Origin: Apricaphanius iberus
Taxonomy: Eukaryota; Chordata; Actinopteri; Cyprinodontiformes; Aphaniidae
NCBI GenBank assembly: GCA_028564705.1
Contig: JAPXFQ010002715.1
Location: 156,266-220,265, forward strand
Direction of reading: 5' to 3'
DNA length: 64,000 nt
Positions 22,801-29,312 of the stretch are shown here, piece after piece; the stretch's first letter is position 1; each line of letters begins with the position of its first letter. Under the pieces are notes generated by a model, which had not been told where the DNA came from, did not search any database, and saw only the letters and a list, made by a program, of their open reading frames with translations. A program made the position numbers and the translations under genes.

Positions 22801-24068
22801 TCCAGGGCGTTCTGTCTTTGGAGTAGCTTATCAAAGTTCTCGGCTGAGCAGTGTGCCATGTTGTTAATCACAGTCTTTCAAAGGTGTCCAGAAAAGGTAA
22901 TCCGGTTTAGTAGGTAGCTGGGCTAGTCTTCAGCTGAGTAAAACGCCATGATGTTGATCCACATTCTTACAGAGGTCCTTTGGAAGCAATCCACCAGAAA
23001 AAGCCTAATCTAACAGTGTACTTCCAGAGGCTCGGCACATACATTAAGAGGAAAAATGCAGAAAACTAAAAAGAACAGAGTCTAAACCTAAAACTTAAAG
23101 GGGAAAATAGGGTGAAAATAAGGCAGAAATCAGACAGATTAGGAGAGCTCAGAGAGAGCTGCTCCTGCTTCCCTCGTTTTCTGTTCAAGGTTGCCATTTT
23201 CCTGCGGTATTCCCAGGTACTAGTAACTGTCCTCAATATCTGCTATTTTTCCCTCTGAGAGTGAGACCCCTTCAGTGTGGACAACCTTGCCTCAATTAGT
23301 GACCATCCTACTACATTTATCAAGCCTGAATGACATCACGGTGTCAGTCTTTGTCCCGTTTGTTCTTGGTCTACAGCTTGATGTCATCCATGTAGAGGAG
23401 GTGGGTGATCGTAGCTCCATTCTTGAGGCAGTATCCATAGCCAGTCTTGTTGATTATTTGGCTTAGGGGGTTCAGACCTGTGTAGAACAGCAGTGGGGAC
23501 AGAGCACCACCTTGGTATATGCCACATTTCATGGACACTTGTGCAAGCGGCTTGCCACTGGCCTCAAGGGTGGTTCTCAACAACTACATCAAGTTGTAAT
23601 GGACTCTCTAAGAGTCCTGGTGATGGTGTACAGCTCCAAACATTCAGTGATCCATGTGTGTGACCTCGAGTCATAGGCTTTCTTGTAATCAACGTGTACA
23701 CTGCCTGGATTGGTGCACCGTCAATGTGCACCAATCCAGGCAGTTCACACGTTGATTACAAGAAATGGCGTTGCGTCAATCCATCTCCATCAAAACTGAG
23801 AATCATAAACTGGCCTTTAGGCTGCTGTACTCAGGACTTTCACATCACATCCCACTAAGCTTAAGTCTCTGTTCGTCACATGACAGGACTTGTAATGAAC
23901 ATTCACAATGTGCTCTATATTAAAGCAGAAAAGCTGTTCTGTATGCACATCAAGAAATAACCTCTAACTGATTAGTGACCATCACGCTGACTGTGTGCAG
24001 GTTGTCGCTCTGTCTCCGAGGTGAGCAGGTCCTTGGTGAGGAGAGTGGACTTCACTTCCAGGATGTAA
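10671..24068 (+). CDS. hao1: Hydroxyacid (glycolate) oxidase 1-like gene, 5' exon missing
   Basis: FMN-dependent peroxisomal (S)-2-hydroxyacid oxidase, oxidising glycolate-type substrates to 2-oxoacids with production of H2O2. Exons: 10671-10822, 10966-11236, 11329-11501, 13848-13939, 17312-17470, 17567-17636, 24001-24068, all with GT-AG introns and matching phases (985 nt, 327 complete codons before TAA). Visible family residues: SSWATS (Trp), QLYIY (Tyr), VTVDTPYLG (Asp), DVRNRF (Arg), VILKG (flavin Lys), [10 protein letters not shown] (catalytic His and Arg), FLDGGVR and FIGRP (FMN phosphate). The C-terminus SRM is a PTS1 variant. Resemblance is closer to HAO1 than HAO2 ([20 protein letters not shown]). 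The first exon, with the N-terminal Met and substrate Tyr, was not found upstream; it may lie left of the window. A fish hao2 assignment is the main alternative. Confidence 0.9.
10966..11236 (+). CDS. hao1: hao1 exon 3
   Basis: 271 nt between CCCCAG and GTAGGA. Encodes [25 protein letters not shown] and [10 protein letters not shown] with the FMN/substrate residues of this family. A glycine run (PGGGGVLW) replaces the shorter loop seen in mammalian HAO1. Confidence 0.93.
11329..11501 (+). CDS. hao1: hao1 exon 4
   Basis: 173 nt between TTCGTAG and GTATAT. Encodes the variable loop ([14 protein letters not shown]), the helix ISAL-equivalent and [10 protein letters not shown] with the active-site Lys. 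The spurious Met in the middle of the joined frame comes from the exon junction CGG-ATG. Confidence 0.93.
12057..13297 (-). mobile_element. Tc1/mariner element, internally deleted (copy 1)
   Basis: 1241 bp, flanked by TA (12055-12056 and 13298-13299). Termini are CAGTGGGGCAAAAAAAGT and its complement, within inverted repeats of roughly 140 bp that remain well matched. It lies in the hao1 intron between exons 4 and 5, antisense to the gene. The transposase gene has lost its distal part: sequence passes directly from the [18 protein letters not shown] region to the right inverted repeat. A sister copy of the same family is at 43769-45015 in rrn3. Confidence 0.93.
12332..12931 (-). pseudogene. 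Tc1-type transposase, N-terminal part
   Basis: 199 codons from ATG at 12931. N-terminal paired-type DNA-binding domain: [40 protein letters not shown], then a GRPR-like hinge eroded to RSGATRKIS and a second helix-turn-helix ([14 protein letters not shown]). The catalytic domain starts with the first Asp in [14 protein letters not shown] frameshift after [12 protein letters not shown]... and a deletion remove the second Asp and the Glu of the DDE triad, so the protein is dead. Confidence 0.9.
13848..13939 (+). CDS. hao1: hao1 exon 5
   Basis: 92 nt between CTGTAG and GTCAGT. Encodes [31 protein letters not shown]; the [10 protein letters not shown] motif carries the catalytic His (proton acceptor) and substrate-binding Arg of the family. 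Downstream, 13952-13971 is a short (TG)n run. Confidence 0.95.
13940..15389. other. hao1 intron segment with no assigned element
   Basis: Intronic sequence. 14840-15050 contains the phrase GTGTCAGGAAGGGCATCC and the ending GGTTGAGGCCCGGGTCTG, recognisable pieces of a dispersed fish repeat whose class I cannot assign. 14040-14280 and 15060-15290 show nothing recognisable; the short frames there look like chance. Confidence 0.4.
15390..15770. mobile_element. PIF/Harbinger-like MITE, copy B (left-truncated)
   Basis: Right terminus GAGAAGTATAAACTAGGCT followed by TTA (15771-15773). The interior matches the family core: CTACACCTACTTGTGCTCAAAATC, a CACTAGAT-like segment, TTACAGCGACTATAGAGCCC and ACCAATCACAGGCAAACG. 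The left terminal repeat is not identifiable. Confidence 0.7.
15925..16590 (+). pseudogene. LINE RT C-terminal fragment, plus strand
   Basis: Begins with [20 protein letters not shown] and continues [16 protein letters not shown], then, across frameshifts, [23 protein letters not shown] and a terminal block coding YRKSLLP-like residues near 16460-16510. Ends with TCTGGGATCAATAAAGTA, a common fish LINE terminus. A second piece of the same family is at 31130-31375. Clade not resolved. Confidence 0.7.
16976..17233 (+). mobile_element. tRNA-derived SINE
   Basis: tRNA-like head with an A box TGGCTCAGTGG (16983-16993) and a B box GGTTTGATTCC (17026-17036), RNA polymerase III internal promoter elements. 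It is followed by an unrelated body and a LINE-like tail AAAGCGCTTTGAGTTGTCAG and AAAAGCGCTATATAAGTTCA, typical of fish SINEs that borrow an L2-type 3' end. No anticodon arm compatible with a functional tRNA, and no CCA-ready acceptor stem. Confidence 0.85.
17312..17470 (+). CDS. hao1: hao1 exon 6
   Basis: 159 nt. The acceptor tract is (TG)n ending in TAG; the donor is GTGAGT. Encodes [20 protein letters not shown] then [20 protein letters not shown] and [13 protein letters not shown], the FMN-phosphate binding strands. Confidence 0.95.
17567..17636 (+). CDS. hao1: hao1 exon 7
   Basis: 70 nt between CTGCAG and GTAACA. Encodes [20 protein letters not shown] and ALS, the penultimate helix of the oxidase. 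It is followed by a 6.4-kb intron filled with retrotransposons. Confidence 0.93.
18190..18378 (+). repeat. Dispersed repeat (GGTTCTCTCCGGGTACTCC family)
   Basis: Contains TCTCCGGGTACTCCAGCTTC, CTAAATTGTCC, and GCCCTGTGATGGACTGGTGA followed by CCTGTCCAGGGTGTACCC, a phrase seen in very many fish loci. A decayed copy in the opposite orientation is at 33505-33640. Class not assigned. Confidence 0.65.
18379..18530 (+). pseudogene. Penelope-like element RT fragment
   Basis: Plus-strand reading gives [20 protein letters not shown] followed by [17 protein letters not shown]. The YG(I/L)[13 protein letters not shown] block is diagnostic of Penelope-like reverse transcriptases (Neptune/Poseidon in fish). 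The match is cut at 18530 where the L2 3' tail starts, so L2 copy 2 inserted here. Confidence 0.8.
18920..19916 (-). pseudogene. L2 reverse transcriptase (copy 2)
   Basis: Two overlapping frames. 19916-19491 carries [25 protein letters not shown] and [14 protein letters not shown] (motif A Asp). 19582-18920 carries [19 protein letters not shown] and the catalytic YADDTQLYI box, then [17 protein letters not shown] -1/+1 shift between 'ALRLF' and 'CFESYLKN' separates them, and the thumb-to-C-terminus part is deleted. Both catalytic aspartates of the YADD are intact, so the inactivation is by frame damage rather than active-site loss. Confidence 0.88.
20516..21070 (-). pseudogene. L2 endonuclease remnants (copy 2)
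   Basis: Frames 20897-20703 ([22 protein letters not shown]) and 20719-20516 ([11 protein letters not shown]) give the GDxNxH and SDH motifs of the APE-like endonuclease in the expected order relative to the RT, joined by a frameshift near 20710. A further upstream piece near 20990-21070 ([17 protein letters not shown] on the minus strand) is consistent with the N-terminal half. Confidence 0.75.
21747..22364 (-). pseudogene. L2 ORF1 SGNH-esterase-like domain
   Basis: Long intact frame, 205 codons, ATG at 22364. Order: basic start [20 protein letters not shown], a [14 protein letters not shown] helix, [32 protein letters not shown], a K-W-M-K-T-K-C segment, and [13 protein letters not shown] near the end. 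This is the arrangement of the SGNH-hydrolase-like ORF1 protein of L2/CR1 LINEs. The family's GxND block reads G-S-Y-D and the DGLHPN block reads N-Q-R-Y-L-N-R, so the catalytic Asn and His are both absent. A coiled coil continues upstream in another frame (22871-22629). Confidence 0.72.
22629..22871 (-). pseudogene. L2 ORF1 N-terminal coiled coil
   Basis: 80-codon minus-strand frame with heptad pattern [20 protein letters not shown] then [10 protein letters not shown], followed by a Q/K-rich linker. Such a coiled coil precedes the esterase-like domain in LINE ORF1 proteins and mediates oligomerisation and RNP formation. It is separated from the 22364-21747 frame by about 260 bp with stops. 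Confidence 0.6.
23270..23678 (-). pseudogene. R4/Rex6-type LINE RT fragment
   Basis: Minus-strand frame 23583-23371 has [16 protein letters not shown] and [16 protein letters not shown] then [14 protein letters not shown]. The CGIYQGDALSPLLF...LLYMDDIKL pair is characteristic of R4/Dong-clade (Rex6-like) fish LINEs, with MDD as the catalytic box. Upstream (23600-23680) AYDS and [12 protein letters not shown] are readable out of frame. It ends in a fold-back of its own motif A region (23679-23765). Confidence 0.75.
23679..23765. repeat. 40-bp-arm fold-back at the end of the R4 fragment
   Basis: 23679-23718 and 23726-23765 are reverse complements with two adjacent mismatches, separated by 7 nt (CGTCAAT). 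The left arm is the RT motif A coding region (VDYKKAYD on the minus strand), so the right arm is an inverted duplicate of it. Confidence 0.88.
23763..23819. mobile_element. PIF/Harbinger-like MITE, copy C (terminal fragment)
   Basis: GGCGTTGCGTCAATCCATCT followed by CCATCAAAACTGAGAATCATAAACTGGCC matches the right end of the MITE family (compare 47711-47760). Only the last 57 bp or so remain, starting at the fold-back. Confidence 0.65.
24001..24068 (+). CDS. hao1: hao1 exon 8 (terminal)
   Basis: 68 nt after TGTGTGCAG. Completes the split Gly codon and encodes [20 protein letters not shown] then R-M-stop (TAA at 24066-24068). The C-terminal tripeptide S-R-M fits the (S/A/C)-(K/R/H)-(L/M) peroxisomal targeting signal 1; human HAO1 has SKI and HAO2 SRL. 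Confidence 0.93.
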
Positions 24069-24732
24069 GAGAAGAAGCTGCTGCTGCTGCTGAGGAATAC
24101 AAAGATGATCCACAACCAGCATGTATAATTACCCAGTTAGTTCAGAGTTCCTAGAGTGGCTTGGAAATCATAAATCAGATGTAACTGATTGATGTGTGCC
24201 CATAGTAGGTCTGATAGGTTAGTAGAGCAGCTTAGTAAGTGAAAACGGCTAAACAGGAACCTGTTGAGTTTAGGGTTGTTGCTTCCTTCAGCCACTTTAC
24301 AGTGAGAGCTGTGAATGTTTTGTAACTTACCCATCATCATTTGTGAAATAAATCTGAGCTCTTGTAAAACATTGCTATTTACTGTTGTCTTTATGTTCTT
24401 ATCCAGCTGGAAACATCTGAACACTTGCTGCATGTTTTTCCTTGTGTTATTTCTTCTCCATCCTGGTGGTAGTGGTGGTGTTTTAGGAAAAAAAAAGGAG
24501 CCGGCCCATGGACCAGACGTGGTGGTTCCTGCATGAATGACTCCCTGAGATGAGCATTTGATTACCTAAATAGTTTTCAACAATAAGAATAATTTCTTCC
24601 AATAATATATATATAAAACTGCCAATATTTTTTAAAGGTTTTTTGGGACTAGGTGGCCCATACTAACTACTACGCCATGCAATGCCCCAAAACTAGAAAC
24701 AAGTTTGTCAAAGCATAAACTTTTTCAATTAA
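24069..24732 (+). other. hao1: hao1 3' UTR and downstream sequence
   Basis: No coding features. A minus-strand frame at 24433-24137 (98 codons) matches nothing I recognise. A CTG run follows the stop codon. AATAAA at 24347-24352 is the first plausible polyadenylation signal. Confidence 0.5.
24347..24352 (+). promoter_or_regulatory. hao1: Candidate hao1 polyadenylation signal AATAAA
   Basis: AATAAA about 280 nt after the stop codon, the first canonical hexamer on the + strand after the hao1 terminal exon. No transcript evidence available. Confidence 0.5.
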
Positions 24733-26155
24733 ATTCAAATCAGTTTATTTATATAGCGCCATTTCACGCATGCAAGCATGAAGCGACAGTGGAGAGGAAA
24801 AACTCCCTTTTAACTTGAAGAAACCTCCAGCAGAACCAGGGTCAGCATAAGCGGTCATCTGCCGAGACCGTCTGGGGTTTGGACAAGGCAGCAGAGACAC
24901 AGAAAGAGCAACAGAACTGATGCAGAAGCAGAAGTTGGTAGCATGATGTGGAGAACGTTCCTCCACTGAAATGCCATCTAAGTCAGGGTCGTCAAGCAGC
25001 GTGGGTCAGGAGCACCTACTGTAGGAAGAGACTAAGAGAAAACAGGTTAGTGCTTGAATTGACAGCACATCATGCAGTTGGGGGAAGTAGGAGAGAAAGT
25101 AGGAACTGACCCTAATAATGTCCTCCAACAGCCTAAAGCAGCATAGCTACTAACATTAACCTGTCTCCTAGCTACTAGGAGACCTAGCTACTAACACTCT
25201 CTACTTGACTTACATTAATCTATCTCTACCTAGCTACTCTACCTCTTCCTAGCTTTTGACACTCTACCTGACTAACATTAACCTGTCTCTTCCTATCTAC
25301 CTGTCTAACCTGTCTCTAACTACCTATTAACATATCTCTAACTGTAAGCTTTGTCAAAGAGGAAGGTTTTAAGCCCAGTTTCAAAGATAGACAAATTGTC
25401 TGCTTCACAAACCAACCATGGGAGCTGGTTCCATAGGAGGGGAGACTGATAGCTGAAAGATCTGCCACCCATTCTACTTTTAGAAATCCTAGGAACTACC
25501 AGTAAACCTGCAGTCTGAGAGCGAAGGTCTCTGTTAGGAACATATGGAACAATCAGGTCTCTTATGTATGATGGAGCTAGATTATTAAGAGCTTTATATG
25601 TCAGAAGGAGGATCTTGAATTCTATTCTAGATTTTACTGGGAGCCAGTGAAGAGAAGCTAAAACAGGGGAAATGTGATCTCTTCTTTTAATATTCATTAG
25701 AACCCTTGCAGCAGCATTTTGGACTAATTGAAGACTTTTAATTGTATTCTGTGGACTACCTGATAATAAAGAGTTACAGTAATCCAGCCTTGAAGTAACA
25801 AAGGCATGGACTAGTTTATCAGCATCATTCCTGGACAGGATGGTTCTAATTTTTGCAATATTCCTAAGGTGAAAAAAGTAAATCCTAGAGACTTCTTTAA
25901 TGTGAGTTCTAAATGACATATCTTGGTCAAAAATGACACCGAGGTTTTTTGCTTTATTACTGGAGGCTAATTTAATGCCGTCCAGGTGAAGGGGTTGACT
26001 AAGTAATTTCTTTTTCAGAGCTTCTGTTCCAAAGATGACAACAAGTTTAGAGTCATCCAAGTTTTTATGTCTTCCAGACATGCCTGTAGTCTACCTAACT
26101 GATTTGATTCATCAGGATTTATGGATAGATATAGCTGTGTATCATCTGCATAACT
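24733..26155 (-). mobile_element. L2/Maui LINE copy 3, 3' half
   Basis: 3' terminus TTCAAATCAGTTTATTTATA then TAGCGCC (24735-24762), a 3' UTR with GAAGAAACCTCCAGCAGAAC, a microsatellite-like run of CTAGCTACTA/CTAACATTAACCTGTCTC units (25140-25340), and the RT C-terminal half (25338-26081). At about 26081-26155 the [10 protein letters not shown] region is readable in another frame. The element is cut at 26155 by a small retroposon; its RT continues at about 27345-27520. Confidence 0.85.
25338..26081 (-). pseudogene. L2 RT C-terminal domain (copy 3)
   Basis: 247-codon open frame without the RT catalytic box. It contains NLGVIFDQDMSFRTHI, LVHAFVTSRLDYCNSLLSG, LQLVQNAAARVLM, HISPVLASLHWLPV, RIEFKILLLTYKALN, APSYI and a terminal LLWNQLPWLV...FLFDKAYS. 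This is the conserved thumb and C-terminal region of L2-type reverse transcriptases, unusually well preserved here (no stops), but it lacks the N-terminal two thirds in this reading frame. Confidence 0.88.
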
Positions 26156-27345
26156 CAGAATCATAATCAGCTTTAATGGCCAAGTATCACAAACATACAG
26201 GGAATTTACAGTTTACAGTACAACCTGTCCAAGATCATTACAAACAACAACAAACAGATCCAGGTTAATGTTGGGCATGCAGCCACCGAGCGGCGCTCCC
26301 ATGTATGAAAAGATATGATCAGATACATGTGTGTGTGTGTGTGTGGGGGGGGGGTTCCACGATGGGGGGAAAAAAGCGTTCACATGTGTTTTGATCCTTA
26401 GTTGAGAGTCAAAAAACAGGTAATAGAAAAAAAGCACACCTAAACGTTTAAGCACATATTTAGACATTAACATTGACACATCAGGAGGAAGGGGTGGTTA
26501 TGAGCTCCATTCCAAAGGTTAACGCGCTGCTATCCAGGCGCGCTGTTATCCAGCTTCCTGGTGCAGGAGAGAGCCTTAGGATACAGCGAGACGGTGTGTG
26601 TGTGTGTGTTAGTGTGTGTGTCAGTAGCTGCCGGTGTCCGGGGGGAGGATCCTTTGTTTACATTCCTTTCACGGGTATTTGATTGTGGACCAAGTCGAAG
26701 GTCTTCATGGGAGCCAAAACAATAATTATTTGGATAACAGGGAGAGCAAATTTCCTCTCTACCTCTTCAGTCTGTCAGCGGTTTCTTTTATAGTCTAATT
26801 TAACCAAATTAAATTCCAGATTACTCTATTAATTTCCAGTTGCACCAATCCACACTGACAGTTTCTCCAAGTCCGATGACTAGATCACCTCTTGCAGTGT
26901 CTAGCCTGTGCTCGAGCTCACCAAGCGTGAGGTTCTGCGTTCCATCAGCACAAATCCGCGCTTCAGACTGCTCATTCAGCCTTCAAATCGCTTCCAGAAC
27001 TGTCTCCAATTTCAGTATTTGTTGCTCCATTTTGTGGCAGATCCAGTACATGCCCGTTCCAATCAGCAGGAATCCGATCCACATAAATCCAAATAGCCAG
27101 ATATCCATAACCCGGATGCCCTTTTCCGCTGCTTCGTAGAGTTGTGTAGATTTTATCAATAGCATTCAGAGACCAGCTGATCTTTTCCATCTTTCGCTTA
27201 TTCAGTTGTGGTTCGGAGAAAAATGCAAAAAAAAGACACTCCAGATAGAGGCACAGGACATAGAGCAGTGGGATAAGACACAGGAGGAGGAGGGAGAGAA
27301 AAAGCGTGCGTCCTCGCCGAGAGGCACTGAGGAAGAGAGGAAATT
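26156..27345 (-). mobile_element. Small retroposon encoding TM + coiled-coil peptide, copy 1
   Basis: Minus-strand unit about 1.19 kb long. 3' end: GCCATTAAAGCTGATTATGA and GATTCT-type units (plus strand 26156 on). 5' end near 27342: CTCTCGGCGAGGACGCACGC. Coding part begins ATG at 27190 (MEKISWSLNAIDKIYTTLRS) and, after a +1 shift, runs IRVMDIWLFGFMWIGFLLIG then TGMYWICHKMEQQILKLETV. A second copy at 57945-59194 shares 5' end, ORF layout and 3' end. It interrupts L2 copy 3 between 'GINF' and 'YADD'. No RT of its own is visible. Confidence 0.75.
26972..27190 (-). pseudogene. TM + coiled-coil ORF of the small retroposon, copy 1
   Basis: Starts MEKISWSLNAIDKIYTTLRS; the continuation is in the overlapping frame 27165-26983, with a hydrophobic stretch (WLFGFMWIGFLLIGTGMYWI) that looks like one transmembrane helix, directly followed by a heptad-rich MEQQILKLETVLEAI. 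After an in-frame stop more coiled-coil-like sequence (RLNEQSEAR, LGELEHRLDTARGDL) follows. No known enzymatic motif. Confidence 0.55.
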
Positions 27346-27520
27346 TATCCCATGCTGCCTAATTATTTTACCAATAGGAAGCATATATATAGTAAAAATG
27401 ATCGACCCAAGCATCTAACCCTGTGGTACTCTGCAAGTAATCAAAGCAAATGTTATCAATGTCAAATAATTCAGTCCAGGTTGGAAAGTCCTGTATTCTG
27501 CTTTTCATGCTAATCTCAAA
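27345..27520 (-). pseudogene. L2 RT fragment, continuation of copy 3
   Basis: Minus-strand LGSIIFTIYMLPIGKIIRQH followed by GINF is the segment between RT motifs B and C. The next residues of the family (CYADDTQLY) are found 1.2 kb away at 26155, so the intervening retroposon split one L2. Going up, TCRVPQG is readable near 27425. Confidence 0.75.
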
Positions 27521-27589
27521 CTTAGATGGTCCTAATGCCTAGAAAACCTCTATGATTCTGTCTTTTTGTTTTCACTGATGAAGTGAAGT

Positions 27590-28165
27590 TTCATCAGTTC
27601 TCCTGTGGAACCAGCTCCCAGTTTTAGTCCGTGAGTCAGACACTGTCTATTTTTTAGACCATGTTTAAAACCTTCCTTTTTGATAAAGCTTATAGTTAGA
27701 ATGGCTTAGGTTATCCTGATTTATGTCTGTAGTTATGCTGCTATAGTCTTAGACTGTTGGAGGACAGACTGACCACTTTTCTTCACTTTACTTTCTCCTA
27801 CTGCTCTCCAGTTAACATCATTTTGACGTATTTTCTGTTTTTTACGCTATAAAAGAAGCATCTGGTCTTGTTTTCTGTGTAGTTGTACAACCTTCCTGGA
27901 GGGGAAGATCAGCAGAGCTACTGCCATCACTCATGTTTTTTCTTCTACAGATGATCCACTTGGCCCAGTCTTTCAGTGTTTAACCAGTCTATCTCCTGGT
28001 CAGAGCTACGAGCTTTTCTTGTGACCAACAGTGTTTGCCCTCTTTCGTCCTTTAGGCTTTAAAACGGACCTAGAGTTGATCTGTGTATTTGTGTTTCTCT
28101 CTGAGATGAAGCCACTTAAGGAGCTACTATGGAAATTAACTTCTTACTTTTCTCTAACAAAGTAG
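27590..28165 (+). mobile_element. L2/Maui LINE 3' fragment, plus strand
   Basis: Starts with a decayed LWNQLPVLVRES...FL-like C-terminus (TGGAACCAGCTCCCAGTTTT at 27607) and continues into a 3' UTR with GTTGGAGGACAGACTGACC and TTTCTCCTACTGCTCTCCAG, matching the complement of copy 3's region. No intact frame. Confidence 0.6.
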
Positions 28166-29110
28166 ACCTATAGTTCTGGCCAAAATTTTTATTCCCCCCT
28201 AGGAACCAGTTTTCAGCATTGATGAAACTTGATATAAACAAACATTCACCAGTGCTATTGAGTATCTTTCGGCAAATTTTGTAATGTAAGATACATTTTT
28301 AGGCTTGTTTTACATCAAATACAGTAAAAAAGTGGGGTGGTAAAAAATATTAACACCCATATCAACAGTAATTAACCAATCAGCTTCAAACCAGACCTGT
28401 GCAGTCTTCTTAACAATATTCAGTCAGCATAAAAAGGCTCACGAACACATGAAATGGACTGTTACTCATCATACCAAAGACAAAGGAAATCAATCTGGAG
28501 GTCAGAAAGACCGTAGAGGCTCGTCATGAAGGGAAAGGCTATACTGCCATTTCCCACTGATTTACAGTGTTGAGAACTGCTGTATGTTTCATCATTGCTA
28601 AGTACAAAGAGACAAACTCTTTAAGAAACAAACCTGTCTGTGGCTACACGTAAGTGAAACATTTCAAAAACTCTGGAGAAGAAACTACAGATGTCAGCAA
28701 GGAGCCCAATACATCTGCCAAGATAACTGTTGTTGACCTGACGACCTCTTCTGGAGTTGATGTTTCAAGGAAGATGGTTGTGAGAGCTCTTTATTGTAAT
28801 TGGCTTCAGTGCCAGTGTTTCAGAAGAAACACTGGCACTGACTTCAGTCCTATTGAGAAACTCTGGCCAGTGCTCAAAGTGATCGTCCATGCTCGGAAAC
28901 CATGCAATTTTTGACCAGCTAGAAATTGAAGAAATGGCCAAAATCCCTCAAGAGACATGTGCCAACCTAGTAAAGGACTGCTGAGATTGTCAGTTCTGGC
29001 TCAGAAAAGGTACAATATTGACTATTAATGGCCAGGGAGCTAATTAAGTATGTTCGACTCCGCAACAATGATGGAGTAGCATAATTGTGATATTAATGAA
29101 ATGATTAAGC
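28166..29110 (+). mobile_element. Tc1/mariner relic, internally deleted (copy 4)
   Basis: Plus-strand transposase pieces. N-terminal EARHEGKGYTAI-like residues (28517-28560), KHFKNSGEETTDVSKEP, AKITVVDLTTSSGVDV (28654-28800), then, directly after a palindrome at 28807-28840, the C-terminal TDFSPIEKLWPVLKVIVHAR and KPCNF...LEIEEMAKIPQETCANLVKD. The DNA-binding and first/second catalytic Asp regions between them are gone; SPIE carries the third acidic residue. Termini are only approximate (left GGCCAAAATTTTTATTC). Confidence 0.75.
28807..28840. repeat. Perfect 15-bp-arm palindrome at Tc1 deletion junction
   Basis: 28807-28821 CAGTGCCAGTGTTTC and 28826-28840 its exact complement with a 4-nt loop AGAA, sitting exactly between the N-terminal and C-terminal transposase pieces of the Tc1 relic. 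Confidence 0.92.
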
Positions 29111-29250
29111 CTTCCCTTATTGCAGCCTAAACATGTCTGATGTGGCAGCTTTTGCCAAAAGTTGCAACAAACGTTGCATTATTTTTGTGATTTTATTTTC
29201 CAACAATCACTTGAGAATTGTTTGAAAAGCAAGCTTTTTCTTAAAGAAAA

Positions 29251-29251
29251 T

Positions 29252-29309
<58 letters not shown>
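29251..29309. repeat. (TA)n microsatellite
   Basis: About 28 consecutive TA units between a Tc1/LINE boundary on the left and an L2 fragment on the right. A second shorter TA run (about 29494-29517) splits the same L2 fragment. Confidence 0.95.

Positions 29310-29310
<1 letters not shown>

Positions 29311-29312
<2 letters not shown>

Larger units (their letters stand above)
18531..23080 (-). mobile_element. L2/Maui-type LINE copy 2, nearly full architecture
   Basis: Minus strand, inside hao1's last intron and antisense to it. 3' tail at 18531 (AAGGCAATTTTATTTGTATA) as in copy 1. Then RT (18920-19916), endonuclease (20516-21070) and ORF1 with SGNH-like domain and N-terminal coiled coil (21747-22871). 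Frameshifts and an internal deletion after the SQKDLE block of the RT make it inactive. The exact 5' end is uncertain (about 22900-23080). Confidence 0.82.

Noticed and set aside
24137..24433. 98-codon minus-strand frame after hao1
   Set aside because: Overlaps the likely hao1 3' UTR on the opposite strand, with no recognisable domain; probably chance.
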